Below, piece by piece: positions 1 to 6,717 of a DNA stretch of 64,000 nt; the stretch's first letter is position 1, and the number at the start of each line of letters is the position of its first letter. Origin of the DNA: Streptomyces griseomycini (GTDB lineage Bacteria; Actinomycetota; Actinomycetes; Streptomycetales; Streptomycetaceae). The notes below the pieces were generated by a model, which was not told the origin of the DNA, made no database searches, and saw nothing but the letters and a program-made list of their open reading frames with translations. The stretch covers positions 62,001-126,000 of the forward strand of contig NZ_JACHJI010000008.1 of assembly GCF_014203535.1 (NCBI RefSeq), written 5' to 3'. A program made the translations under genes and the position numbers.

Positions 1-1211
1 ACGGCCGGGATCCGGCCGAGCAGGTCCGCGACCAGGCCGGCGACGGTCTCGTAGGGCCCCTCGGGCACCTCCAGGCCTATGCGCCGCAGGACGTCGACCC
101 GGACGCCGCCGTCGACGTCCCAGGCGGGGTTGCCGTCCTCCGGCGGGGCGGCGGCGAGCTCGGGGACGTCCTGCCCGTCGTGCTCGTCGCGGACCTCGCC
201 GACGATCTCCTCGACGATGTCCTCCAGCGTGACGACGCCGGCGGTGCCGCCGTACTCGTCGACGACGACCGCGATGGGCTGCTCGCTGCGCAGCCGCGCG
301 AGCAGCGGCCGTACGGGCAGGGTCTCGGGGACGAGCAGCGCCGGACGGGCGATGCGGTCGACGGGCGTGCGCAGCCGGTCGGGCGCGGGCACCGCGAGGG
401 CGTCCTTGAGGTGGACCATGCCGGCGATCTCGTCGATCCGCTCCCGGTAGACGGGGAAGCGGGACAGACCGGTGGCCCGGGTGAGGTTGACGACGTCCTC
501 GGCGGTCGCGGAGGACTGCAGGGCGCTGACCTTCACGCGCGGGGTCATGACGGCTTGCGCGGTCAGCTCGCCCAGGGACAGGGTGCGGACGAAGAGGTCC
601 GCCGTGTCCTGTTCCAGGGCGCCGGCCCGGGCGGAGTGCCGGGCCAGGGAGACGAGTTCGCCGGGGGTGCGGGCGGAGGCCAGCTCCTCGGCGGGCTCGA
701 GGCCCAGGGCGCGCACCAGGTGGTTCGCCACGGCGTTCAGCCCGGCGATGACCGGGCGGAACAGGCGTGCGAAGACGTGCTGCGGACCGGCGACGAAGCG
801 CGCGACCTGCAGCGGGCGGGACACCGCCCAGTTCTTGGGGACGAGTTCGCCGATCACCATCTGCACGGCCGAGGCCAGCAGCATGCCGACGACGACCGAG
901 ACGCCGGGCACGGCGCCCTCGGGGACCCCGACCGCGGTGAACGGGCCGCCCAGCAGCCGGGCGAGCGCCGGCTGGGCGAGCATGCCGACGACGAGGGAGG
1001 TGAGGGTGATGCCGAGCTGGGTGCCGGAGAGCTGGAAGGACAGCTCCTTGAGGGATTCGACGACGCGGCGGGCGCGCCGGTCGCCGTCGGCCGCGGCCCG
1101 CTCGACGTCCGGTCGCTCGACGGTGACCAGGCCGAATTCGGCGGCCACGAAGAATCCGTTGGCGAGAATCAGCAGGAAAGCGGCTGCCAGAAGCAGCAGG
1201 GGCGTGGTCAT
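1..1211 (-). CDS. CNNM/HlyC-type CBS-domain membrane protein (partial, C-terminus off the window)
   Basis: The reading frame starts at ATG 1211 and stays open to the window edge (403 codons). The N-terminus is a membrane segment ending in an FFVAAEF motif, typical of the DUF21 transmembrane domain. Later parts read as CBS domains, including a VTLEDIVEEIVGEV stretch followed by an acidic loop, and the start of the CorC/HlyC-associated C-terminal domain. Members of this family are linked to magnesium or cobalt transport, but many bacterial members have no proven substrate. The family usually runs to about 430-450 residues, so little is missing. It is probably the last gene or a separate unit after the rib/his operon, since a hairpin lies at 1368-1396 in between. 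Confidence 0.85.
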   Translation of the reverse strand, partial: MTTPLLLLAAAFLLILANGFFVAAEFGLVTVERPDVERAAADGDRRARRVVESLKELSFQLSGTQLGITLTSLVVGMLAQPALARLLGGPFTAVGVPEGAVPGVSVVVGMLLASAVQMVIGELVPKNWAVSRPLQVARFVAGPQHVFARLFRPVIAGLNAVANHLVRALGLEPAEELASARTPGELVSLARHSARAGALEQDTADLFVRTLSLGELTAQAVMTPRVKVSALQSSATAEDVVNLTRATGLSRFPVYRERIDEIAGMVHLKDALAVPAPDRLRTPVDRIARPALLVPETLPVRPLLARLRSEQPIAVVVDEYGGTAGVVTLEDIVEEIVGEVRDEHDGQDVPELAAAPPEDGNPAWDVDGGVRVDVLRRIGLEVPEGPYETVAGLVADLLGRIPA

Positions 1212-1367
1212 GATGCCGCCGCCTCCGCACGGGCGCGTCCCTCGTGGAGTCGGTCCGCGCTATGTCGGCAGGGGGCGGCGCAGGTACTGCAGGACGATCC
1301 GTCCATCGCCGGAGAGGGTCACTCCTCGGGTAGCAGGAGCCCCTGGCGCACCGGGCGGGGCGGCAGG

Positions 1368-1396
1368 GGCGGAGGCGCTGTCGGCGCGCCTCCGCC
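1368..1396. terminator. Hairpin, likely terminator of the rib/his operon
   Basis: A perfect 10-bp inverted repeat (GGCGGAGGCG at 1368-1377, CGCCTCCGCC at 1387-1396) with a 9-nt loop lies in the 248-bp gap below the PH-like protein gene. There is no T tract, as is common for Streptomyces terminators. The rest of the gap shows no gene. Confidence 0.5.
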
Positions 1397-1459
1397 CACC
1401 AGATTAATCACGACAGGGGCGACCGCGGCAGGGTGGACGACCCCGACACGTCCCGTGCG

Positions 1460-1930
1460 TCAGCCCCGGGGCGACTCGGGGCCGGCCGTGGAACGGGCCT
1501 CGACGAGCGCCCGCAGAGCCCGTGCGTCGGCGATGGCCTGCTGCTTGGCGATGCCCGGCTGGATGCCGAGCGTGGGCAGGCTGGTGCCGTCGCTGAGGTC
1601 GAGGAAGACCCACGGATCACCGGGCCGGAGATTCACCTGAAGGATCTCCGCCCATTCCAGGCGGCGCCTGCTCGTGATGTTGACGACGGTGACGCCCGTC
1701 TCGTCGGCGACGACCTTCGGCCGGGCCAGCAGGTACAGCACGCCGGCCAGCAGGGCGGCGGTGAACACGAAGCTGAGCTTCTCGCCCGGACCGAGCTGCT
1801 CCAGCAGCAGGGCGACCAGGGTGATGACCGCGAAGATGGCGACGGCGGCCGTGAGCAGCACCGCGCGGGTGCGGCCCGGCCGGAAGGTGACGGGCAGGGC
1901 GGGCGGTCCGCCCGGGCTGGCGTCCGACAT
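1460..1930 (-). CDS. PH-like domain membrane protein
   Basis: This 156-residue protein starts at ATG 1930, 20 bases after hisG. Residues about 23-70 hold two hydrophobic segments; the rest is a small beta-rich domain with the pattern VVADETGVTVVN, a rrlEW turn and a PWVFLDLSDG strand. This is the layout of the bacterial PH-like domain (bPH_6 type), seen in many actinobacterial membrane proteins of unknown role. It is the last gene of the rib/his operon, which fits a conserved actinobacterial order after hisG. Function is unknown. The family call rests on recognising the pattern, not on a search. Confidence 0.75.
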   Translation of the reverse strand: MSDASPGGPPALPVTFRPGRTRAVLLTAAVAIFAVITLVALLLEQLGPGEKLSFVFTAALLAGVLYLLARPKVVADETGVTVVNITSRRRLEWAEILQVNLRPGDPWVFLDLSDGTSLPTLGIQPGIAKQQAIADARALRALVEARSTAGPESPRG

Positions 1931-1950
1931 GGTGGTGCTCCGGATCGCGG

Positions 1951-2805
1951 TCAGAGACGGCAGGCGTGGATGGCGGTGGTGAGGATGGCGCGCGCGCCGA
2001 TGTGGTAGAGGTCGTCCATGATCCGCTGCGCCTCCTTGGACGGGACCATCGCGCGGACGGCGACCCAGCCCTCGTTGTGCAGCGGGGACACGGTCGGGGA
2101 CTCCAGGCCCGGGGTGAGCGCGACGGCCTTCTCCAGCTGCTCGACCCGGCAGTCGTAGTCCATCATCACGTACGTCCGTGCGACCAGGACGCCCTGGAGG
2201 CGGCGCAGGAACTGCTGCACCTTGGGCTCGACGGCCTCGTCCACGGCGCCGGTGCGGCGGACGACGACCGCCTCGGACTTCATGATCGGCTCGCCGATGA
2301 CCTCCAGGCCCGCGTTGCGCAGGGAGGTGCCGGTCTCCACGACGTCGGCGATGACCTCGGCGACGCCCAGCTCGATGGCGGTCTCGACGGCGCCGTCGAG
2401 GTGGACGACGGAGGCGTCGATGCCGTGGTCGGCCAGGTGCTTGGCGACGATGCCCTCGTAGGAGGTGGCGACCGTCATGCCGTTCAGGTCCGCCACCGAG
2501 TTCGCCGTGCCGGGCTTGGTGGCGTAGCGGAAGGTGGAGCGGGCGAAGCCCAGCGGCAGGATCTCCTCGGCCCTGGCTCCGGAGTCGACGAGCAGGTCGC
2601 GGCCGGTGATGCCGATGTCGAGGCGGCCGGAGGAGACGTAGATCGCGATGTCGCGGGGGCGGAGGTAGAAGAACTCGACCTCGTTCTCCGGGTCGACGAT
2701 CCGCAGTTCCTTGGACTCGCGGCGCTGCTGGTAGCCGGCCTCATGCAGCATCTCCGCCGCAGGGCCGGACAGTGAACCCTTGTTGGGGACGGCGATGCGC
2801 AGCAT
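1951..2805 (-). CDS. hisG: ATP phosphoribosyltransferase, long form
   Basis: HisG joins ATP and PRPP to give phosphoribosyl-ATP, the first step of histidine synthesis in the cytosol. The protein has 284 residues, the length of the long form that carries its own C-terminal histidine-sensing domain (from about residue 210) and needs no HisZ. The N-terminus reads LRIAVPNKGSLSGPA, and the PRPP loop region is in the EVIADVVETGTSLR stretch. It lies 48 bases behind hisE and 20 bases before the PH-like gene, all on the minus strand. Feedback inhibition by histidine is expected from the domain layout. Confidence 0.97.
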   Translation of the reverse strand: MLRIAVPNKGSLSGPAAEMLHEAGYQQRRESKELRIVDPENEVEFFYLRPRDIAIYVSSGRLDIGITGRDLLVDSGARAEEILPLGFARSTFRYATKPGTANSVADLNGMTVATSYEGIVAKHLADHGIDASVVHLDGAVETAIELGVAEVIADVVETGTSLRNAGLEVIGEPIMKSEAVVVRRTGAVDEAVEPKVQQFLRRLQGVLVARTYVMMDYDCRVEQLEKAVALTPGLESPTVSPLHNEGWVAVRAMVPSKEAQRIMDDLYHIGARAILTTAIHACRL

Positions 2806-2853
2806 GAGGTCGGCTTCCTTTGCGTGGAGGGGGTGTCTGTGGGGGACGTACGG

Positions 2854-3126
2854 TCACAGGTGGGCGTAGACGTCGTCGAGGGAGATGCCGCGGGCGACCA
2901 TCATCACCTGGACGTGGTACAGCAGCTGCGAGATCTCCTCGGCGGCCGCCTCCTTGCCCTCGTACTCGGCGGCCATCCAGACCTCGGCCGCCTCCTCGAC
3001 GACCTTCTTCCCGATGGCATGGACGCCCTTGTCCACCAGCTCTGCGGTGCGGGAGGTGGCGGGATCGCCGTGGGCGGCCTTGTGCTGGAGCTCGGTGAAG
3101 AGCTCCTCGAACGTCTTCTTGGACAT
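2854..3126 (-). CDS. hisE: Phosphoribosyl-ATP pyrophosphohydrolase
   Basis: HisE hydrolyses phosphoribosyl-ATP to phosphoribosyl-AMP, the second step of histidine synthesis. The product is 90 residues, normal for a stand-alone HisE. The alpha-helical MazG-like fold is shown by the KKVVEEAAEVWMAAEYEG helix with its acidic metal ligands and the EISQLLYHVQVMM helix. The start is ATG 3126. It sits between ribH (34 bases upstream) and hisG, so these two histidine genes are likely transcribed together with the riboflavin genes. Confidence 0.96.
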   Translation of the reverse strand: MSKKTFEELFTELQHKAAHGDPATSRTAELVDKGVHAIGKKVVEEAAEVWMAAEYEGKEAAAEEISQLLYHVQVMMVARGISLDDVYAHL

Positions 3127-3160
3127 GGTGGTCCTTACCCTACGCGGTGACGGGGGCTGC

Positions 3161-3646
3161 TCACCGCCAGGGTTCGGATACTGAACGCAAGCAGGCCGCG
3201 GTCGCCACCGCCGCGGTGACCGCCTCGTGCCCCTTGTCCTCGCTGGAGCCCTCCAGTCCGGCGCGGTCCAGGGCCTGCTCCTCGGTGTCGCAGGTGAGCA
3301 CGCCGAAGCCGACGGGCACGCCGGTGTCGACCGAGACCTGGGTGAGGCCCTGGGTGACGCCCTGGCACACGTAGTCGAAGTGGGGCGTGCCGCCCCGGAT
3401 GACGACGCCGAGGGCGACGACCGCGTCGTAGCCGCGTCCGGCCAGGACCTTGGCGACGACGGGGAGCTCCCAGCTGCCGGGGACCCGGAGCAGGGTCGGC
3501 TCGTCGATGCCGAGGTCGTGCAGGGCGCGCAGGGCGCCGTCGACCAGTCCGTCCATCACCTTCTCGTGCCACTGCGCGGCGATGACGGCGACCCGCAGGT
3601 CCCCCACGTCGCGTACGGACAGTTCCGGTGCACCCTTGCCGCTCAC
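3161..3646 (-). CDS. ribH: 6,7-dimethyl-8-ribityllumazine synthase
   Basis: RibH condenses the ribityl-aminopyrimidine with 3,4-dihydroxybutanone phosphate to give lumazine, the riboflavin synthase substrate. The 161-residue product begins at GTG 3646, 19 bases after ribBA. It shows the AAQWHEKVMDGLVDGA substrate segment, the VPGSWELPVVAK segment, the GVVIRGGTPHFDYVC phosphate-binding segment and the FGVLTCDTEEQALDR end motif, all typical of the icosahedral lumazine synthase family. It belongs to the FMN-riboswitch operon. Confidence 0.97.
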   Translation of the reverse strand: MSGKGAPELSVRDVGDLRVAVIAAQWHEKVMDGLVDGALRALHDLGIDEPTLLRVPGSWELPVVAKVLAGRGYDAVVALGVVIRGGTPHFDYVCQGVTQGLTQVSVDTGVPVGFGVLTCDTEEQALDRAGLEGSSEDKGHEAVTAAVATAACLRSVSEPWR

Positions 3647-3665
3647 GTCTCTCCTCGGTGTTCTC

Positions 3666-4955
3666 TTACTGGTTGCCGCAGGCGGGCACGGTCGGCGTGT
3701 CCAGCCAGGGCAGGTCGTGGCCCATCCGGTCCCGCTTGGTGCGCAGGTAGCGGAGGTTGTGCTCGCCCGCGGTGACGGGCATCGGCTCGCGCCGGACGAC
3801 CTCGATGCCGTGGCGGACGAGCGCGTCGGACTTGTCGGGGTTGTTGGTCATCAGGCGGACGCTGCGCACGCCGAGGTCGGCGAGGATCTGCGCGCCGGCG
3901 GCGTAGTCGCGGGCGTCGGCGGGCAGGCCGAGCTCGAGGTTGGCGTCGAGGGTGTCCCGGCCGCGCTCCTGGAGTTCGTAGGCGCGCAGCTTGGACATCA
4001 GGCCGATGCCGCGTCCCTCGTGTCCGCGCAGGTAGACCACCACGCCCCGGCCCTCGGCCTGGATGCGGTCCAGGGAGGCGTCCAGCTGGGGGCCGCAGTC
4101 GCAGCGCTGGGAGCCGAAGACGTCTCCGGTGAGGCATTCGGAGTGGACGCGGACGAGGACGTCCGCGCCGTCGCCGATGTCGCCGTGGACGAGGGCGACG
4201 TGCTCGACGCCGTCGACGGTGGAGCGGTAGCCGTGCGCCGTGAAGGTGCCGTGGGCGGTGGGCAGGTGGACCTCGGCCTCGCGGCGGACGGTCGGCTCGG
4301 AGCCCCGGCGGTAGGCGATCAGGTCCTCGATGGAGACGATCGTCAGGCCGTGCTTGCGGGCGAACGGGATCAGCTCGGGCAGCCGCAGCATGCTGCCGTC
4401 CTCGCCGGCGATCTCGACGATGGCCCCGGCCGGGCGCAGTCCGGCGAGACGGGCGAGGTCGACGGCGGCCTCGGTGTGGCCGTTGCGCACCAGCACGCCG
4501 CCCGGGCGGGCGCGCAGCGGGAAGACGTGGCCGGGGCGGACGAAGTCGGCGGGTCCTGCGGTGCCGGTCGCCAGCAGCTGGAGCGTGGTGGCGCGGTCGG
4601 CGGCCGAGATGCCGGTGGTCACGCCGTGGGCGGCGGAGGCGTCCACCGAGACGGTGAACGCGGTCTTCATCGACTCGGTGTTGTCGTCCACCATCTGCGG
4701 GAGTTCCAGCCGGTCCAGTTCCCCGCCCTCCATGGGGGCGCAGATCAGACCGCGGCACTCGCTCATCATGAAGGCGACGATCTCGGGGGTGGCCTTCTCG
4801 GCGGCGATGACGAGGTCGCCCTCGTTCTCGCGGTCCTCGTCGTCGACGACCACGACCGGCCGGCCGGCCGCGATGTCGGCGATGGCCTGCTCGATGGGGT
4901 CGAGGGCGAGGTCCTCGGCGCCGTCGGTGCTGTACAGGACGGGTGCCGCGGTCAT
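3666..4955 (-). CDS. ribBA: Bifunctional 3,4-dihydroxybutanone-phosphate synthase / GTP cyclohydrolase II
   Basis: The 429-residue protein carries both entry enzymes of riboflavin synthesis. The N-terminal half is RibB, which turns ribulose 5-phosphate into dihydroxybutanone phosphate; its acidic loop DDEDRENEGDLV and the RPGHVFPLRA stretch are clear. The C-terminal half is RibA, which opens GTP; its zinc site reads HSECLTGDVFGSQRCDCG and the catalytic region GHEGRGIGL follows. I chose ATG 4955 because it overlaps the ribM stop by four bases (ATGA) and matches the family N-terminus, although the frame is open further upstream. Translation is probably coupled to ribM. Confidence 0.97.
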   Translation of the reverse strand: MTAAPVLYSTDGAEDLALDPIEQAIADIAAGRPVVVVDDEDRENEGDLVIAAEKATPEIVAFMMSECRGLICAPMEGGELDRLELPQMVDDNTESMKTAFTVSVDASAAHGVTTGISAADRATTLQLLATGTAGPADFVRPGHVFPLRARPGGVLVRNGHTEAAVDLARLAGLRPAGAIVEIAGEDGSMLRLPELIPFARKHGLTIVSIEDLIAYRRGSEPTVRREAEVHLPTAHGTFTAHGYRSTVDGVEHVALVHGDIGDGADVLVRVHSECLTGDVFGSQRCDCGPQLDASLDRIQAEGRGVVVYLRGHEGRGIGLMSKLRAYELQERGRDTLDANLELGLPADARDYAAGAQILADLGVRSVRLMTNNPDKSDALVRHGIEVVRREPMPVTAGEHNLRYLRTKRDRMGHDLPWLDTPTVPACGNQ

Positions 4956-5596
4956 GCGGGCGCTCCTTCCAGGGTGGGCCGCGCGTCCTCGCGGGAGCGC
5001 AGCCACCAGTCGCGCAGTCCCCACAGGACGAGCGCGCCGTAGACGACGTAGACGAAGCCGGAGAAGGCGAAGCCGTTGGCGAAGTTCAGGGGGACGCCGA
5101 CGAGGTCGACGAGCAGCCAGGCGAACCAGAACTCGACCATGCCGCGGGCCTGGGCGTACATGGCGACGATCGTGCCGACGAAGATGTACGCGTCCGGCCA
5201 GGGGTCCCAGGACAGGGACGGGTAGAGGGTGAACAGCCCGCCGACGGCGAGGGTGCCGGCGGCCGCGGCGGCGGCCAGCACCGCGCGCTCGCGCCAGGTG
5301 GCGAAGCGGACCGCGATGGAGCCGTCCTGGGCCTGCCGCCGGCCGCGGTTCCACTGCCAGAAGCCCCAGGCGGCGACGAGCATCACGACGATCTGCTTGC
5401 CGGCGCTGCCGGAGAGGTGGGCGGTGGCGAAGGCCGCGAAGAGGATCAGGCCGGAGACGAACTGGGCGGGCCAGGTCCAGATGGAGCGCCGCCAGCCGAG
5501 GGCGAGGGCGACCAGGCCGATCACGTTGCCGATCATGTCCGACCACTTGATGTGCTGGTCGAAGAGGGTGAAGGCCTCGGAGTTGAGCCAGTTCAC
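4952..5596 (-). CDS. ribM: PnuC-family riboflavin transporter
   Basis: This 214-residue membrane protein has the PnuC fold: several hydrophobic helices, an aromatic-rich end (WFAWLLVDLVGVPLN) and a WDPWPDAYIFVG loop. PnuC relatives placed within riboflavin operons of actinobacteria are the RibM riboflavin importers, studied in Corynebacterium and in Streptomyces davaonensis, where RibM also takes up roseoflavin. The start is GTG 5596, overlapping the ribE stop by four bases; its own stop overlaps the ribBA start. Position in the FMN-riboswitch operon supports riboflavin over nicotinamide riboside as substrate, but that is inference. Confidence 0.88.
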   Translation of the reverse strand: MNWLNSEAFTLFDQHIKWSDMIGNVIGLVALALGWRRSIWTWPAQFVSGLILFAAFATAHLSGSAGKQIVVMLVAAWGFWQWNRGRRQAQDGSIAVRFATWRERAVLAAAAAAGTLAVGGLFTLYPSLSWDPWPDAYIFVGTIVAMYAQARGMVEFWFAWLLVDLVGVPLNFANGFAFSGFVYVVYGALVLWGLRDWWLRSREDARPTLEGAPA

Positions 5597-6207
5597 CGTG
5601 CGGCCCCCTCTCCGACGGCACGGTCGCCGATCATCCGCTCGACGTACTTGGCGATGACGTCCACCTCGAGGTTGACCGGGTCGCCGGGCTGCTTGAGGCC
5701 GAGGGTGGTCAGGGCGAGGGTGGTGGGGATCAGGCTGACGGTGAAGAAGTCGGGCCCGGCGTCGACGACGGTGAGGCTGATGCCGTCGACGGTGACGGAG
5801 CCCTTCTCCACGACGTAGCGGGAGAGGTCCGCGGGCAGCGAGATCTTCACGACCTCCCAGTTCTCGGACGGCTTGCGCTCGAGGATCTCGCCGGTGCCGT
5901 CGACGTGCCCCTGCACGATGTGGCCGCCGAGGCGGGCGCCCAGGGCCATGGGGCGTTCGAGGTTGACGCGGGAGCCGACGGCGAGGGCGCCGAGGCTGGA
6001 GCGGTTCAGGGTCTCGGCCATCACGTCGGCGGTGAACTCGTCGCCCTCGTGCTCGACGACGGTGAGGCAGACGCCGTTGACGGCGATCGAGTCGCCGTGC
6101 TTCGCGCCCTCGGTGACGAGGGGGCCGCGCAGGCGGAAGCGACAGGCGTCGTCGAGGGTCTCGACGGCGGTGACCTCGCCCAGCTCTTCGACGATTCCGG
6201 TGAACAC
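5593..6207 (-). CDS. ribE: Riboflavin synthase, alpha subunit
   Basis: Riboflavin synthase dismutates two lumazines to riboflavin. The 204-residue protein is two repeated barrel domains: the first opens with FTGIVEELGEV and includes GVCLTVV; the second includes GHIVQGHVDGTGEI and GISLTVVDAG. GTG 6207 is preceded by a strong GGAGG, so I prefer it over longer open-frame starts upstream that would run into the riboswitch. It is the first gene of the operon, 148 bases behind the FMN riboswitch. The symbol ribC is also used for this gene. Confidence 0.96.
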   Translation of the reverse strand: MFTGIVEELGEVTAVETLDDACRFRLRGPLVTEGAKHGDSIAVNGVCLTVVEHEGDEFTADVMAETLNRSSLGALAVGSRVNLERPMALGARLGGHIVQGHVDGTGEILERKPSENWEVVKISLPADLSRYVVEKGSVTVDGISLTVVDAGPDFFTVSLIPTTLALTTLGLKQPGDPVNLEVDVIAKYVERMIGDRAVGEGAAR

Positions 6208-6301
6208 TTCCCGGGTCCTCCTGCCTCTTCGGGCACGGACTCCGGGGCTGTCGATGACGACAGAGAACACGGGCGAGGACACCGGGAGCGACGCCGGACA
6301 G

Positions 6302-6322
6302 GGCTCGCCCCACGGGCGAACC
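6302..6322 (-). other. Hairpin in the ribE leader
   Basis: Between the riboswitch and ribE, the minus-strand RNA can form a 9-bp stem (GGUUCGCCC with GGGCGAGCC, one G-U pair) with a 3-nt loop. No U tract follows. It may be part of the riboswitch expression platform, as a Rho-independent-like terminator or a relay to the ribosome binding site, but this is not proven by the sequence. Confidence 0.4.
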
Positions 6323-6354
6323 GGTACGGCGGCGCGCATGGATGCCCGCCCGCC

Positions 6355-6481
6355 GCGCACTGCCTCCCATCCGGACTTTAACCGTCGGTCCAGGAATTTC
6401 ACCTGGTCAACCGGTCGCTGGAGGCGACCGGGTCGCGGACTGTAACCGCCGGTTCGGACTTTCACCGACCCCGGAGTGCGC
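6355..6481 (-). promoter_or_regulatory. FMN riboswitch (RFN element)
   Basis: The reverse strand carries the conserved RFN blocks in order: GGTCGGTGAAAGTCC, then GAACCGGCGGTTACAGTCC, a variable arm, GTGAAATTCC, and CCGACGGTTAAAGTCCGGATG. The closing P1 stem is GCGCACT (complement of 6475-6481) with AGTGCGC (complement of 6355-6361), a perfect 7 bp. This binds flavin mononucleotide and shuts the operon off when FMN is plentiful. It controls ribE-ribM-ribBA-ribH and, by operon continuity, probably hisE-hisG. Confidence 0.96.
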
Positions 6482-6644
6482 TGCTACTGGTACAGGGCCA
6501 GTGTGCCACGCCCGGGCGCCGTCCACGCAGGCGAGGGGTGTGGAGTGGCTCACAACGGGTGACGTCCGGTCCGCCGGGCACGGCGCGGTGCGGTCCGGTG
6601 AGCCAACTCCCGCCTCGCCGCCCGCGCTTGGACCCGTGCGAGAT

Positions 6645-6686
6645 TGGTCCATACCTATTGACGCTGTGGTCTAGTCCTCTTAAGGT
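6645..6686 (+). promoter_or_regulatory. Chitinase promoter with paired 12-bp direct repeats
   Basis: Two related 12-mers, TGGTCCATACCT (6645-6656) and TGGTCTAGTCCT (6667-6678), start 22 bases apart and flank a -35 TTGACG (6658-6663). A TAAGGT -10 lies at 6681-6686 after 17 bases. Direct repeats of this type over the -35 are the known control site of Streptomyces chitinase genes, linked to chitin induction and glucose repression, and they resemble the DasR core TGGTCTAGACCA. The site leaves about 30 bases to the GTG start. Confidence 0.75.
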
Positions 6687-6717
6687 CTGCGCCAACTTCC
6701 GTGGAGAGGAACCCACT

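Noticed and set aside
6538..6717. Longer start for the chitinase
   Set aside because: It would cross the promoter, and the signal peptide begins at GTG 6718 after a good ribosome site.
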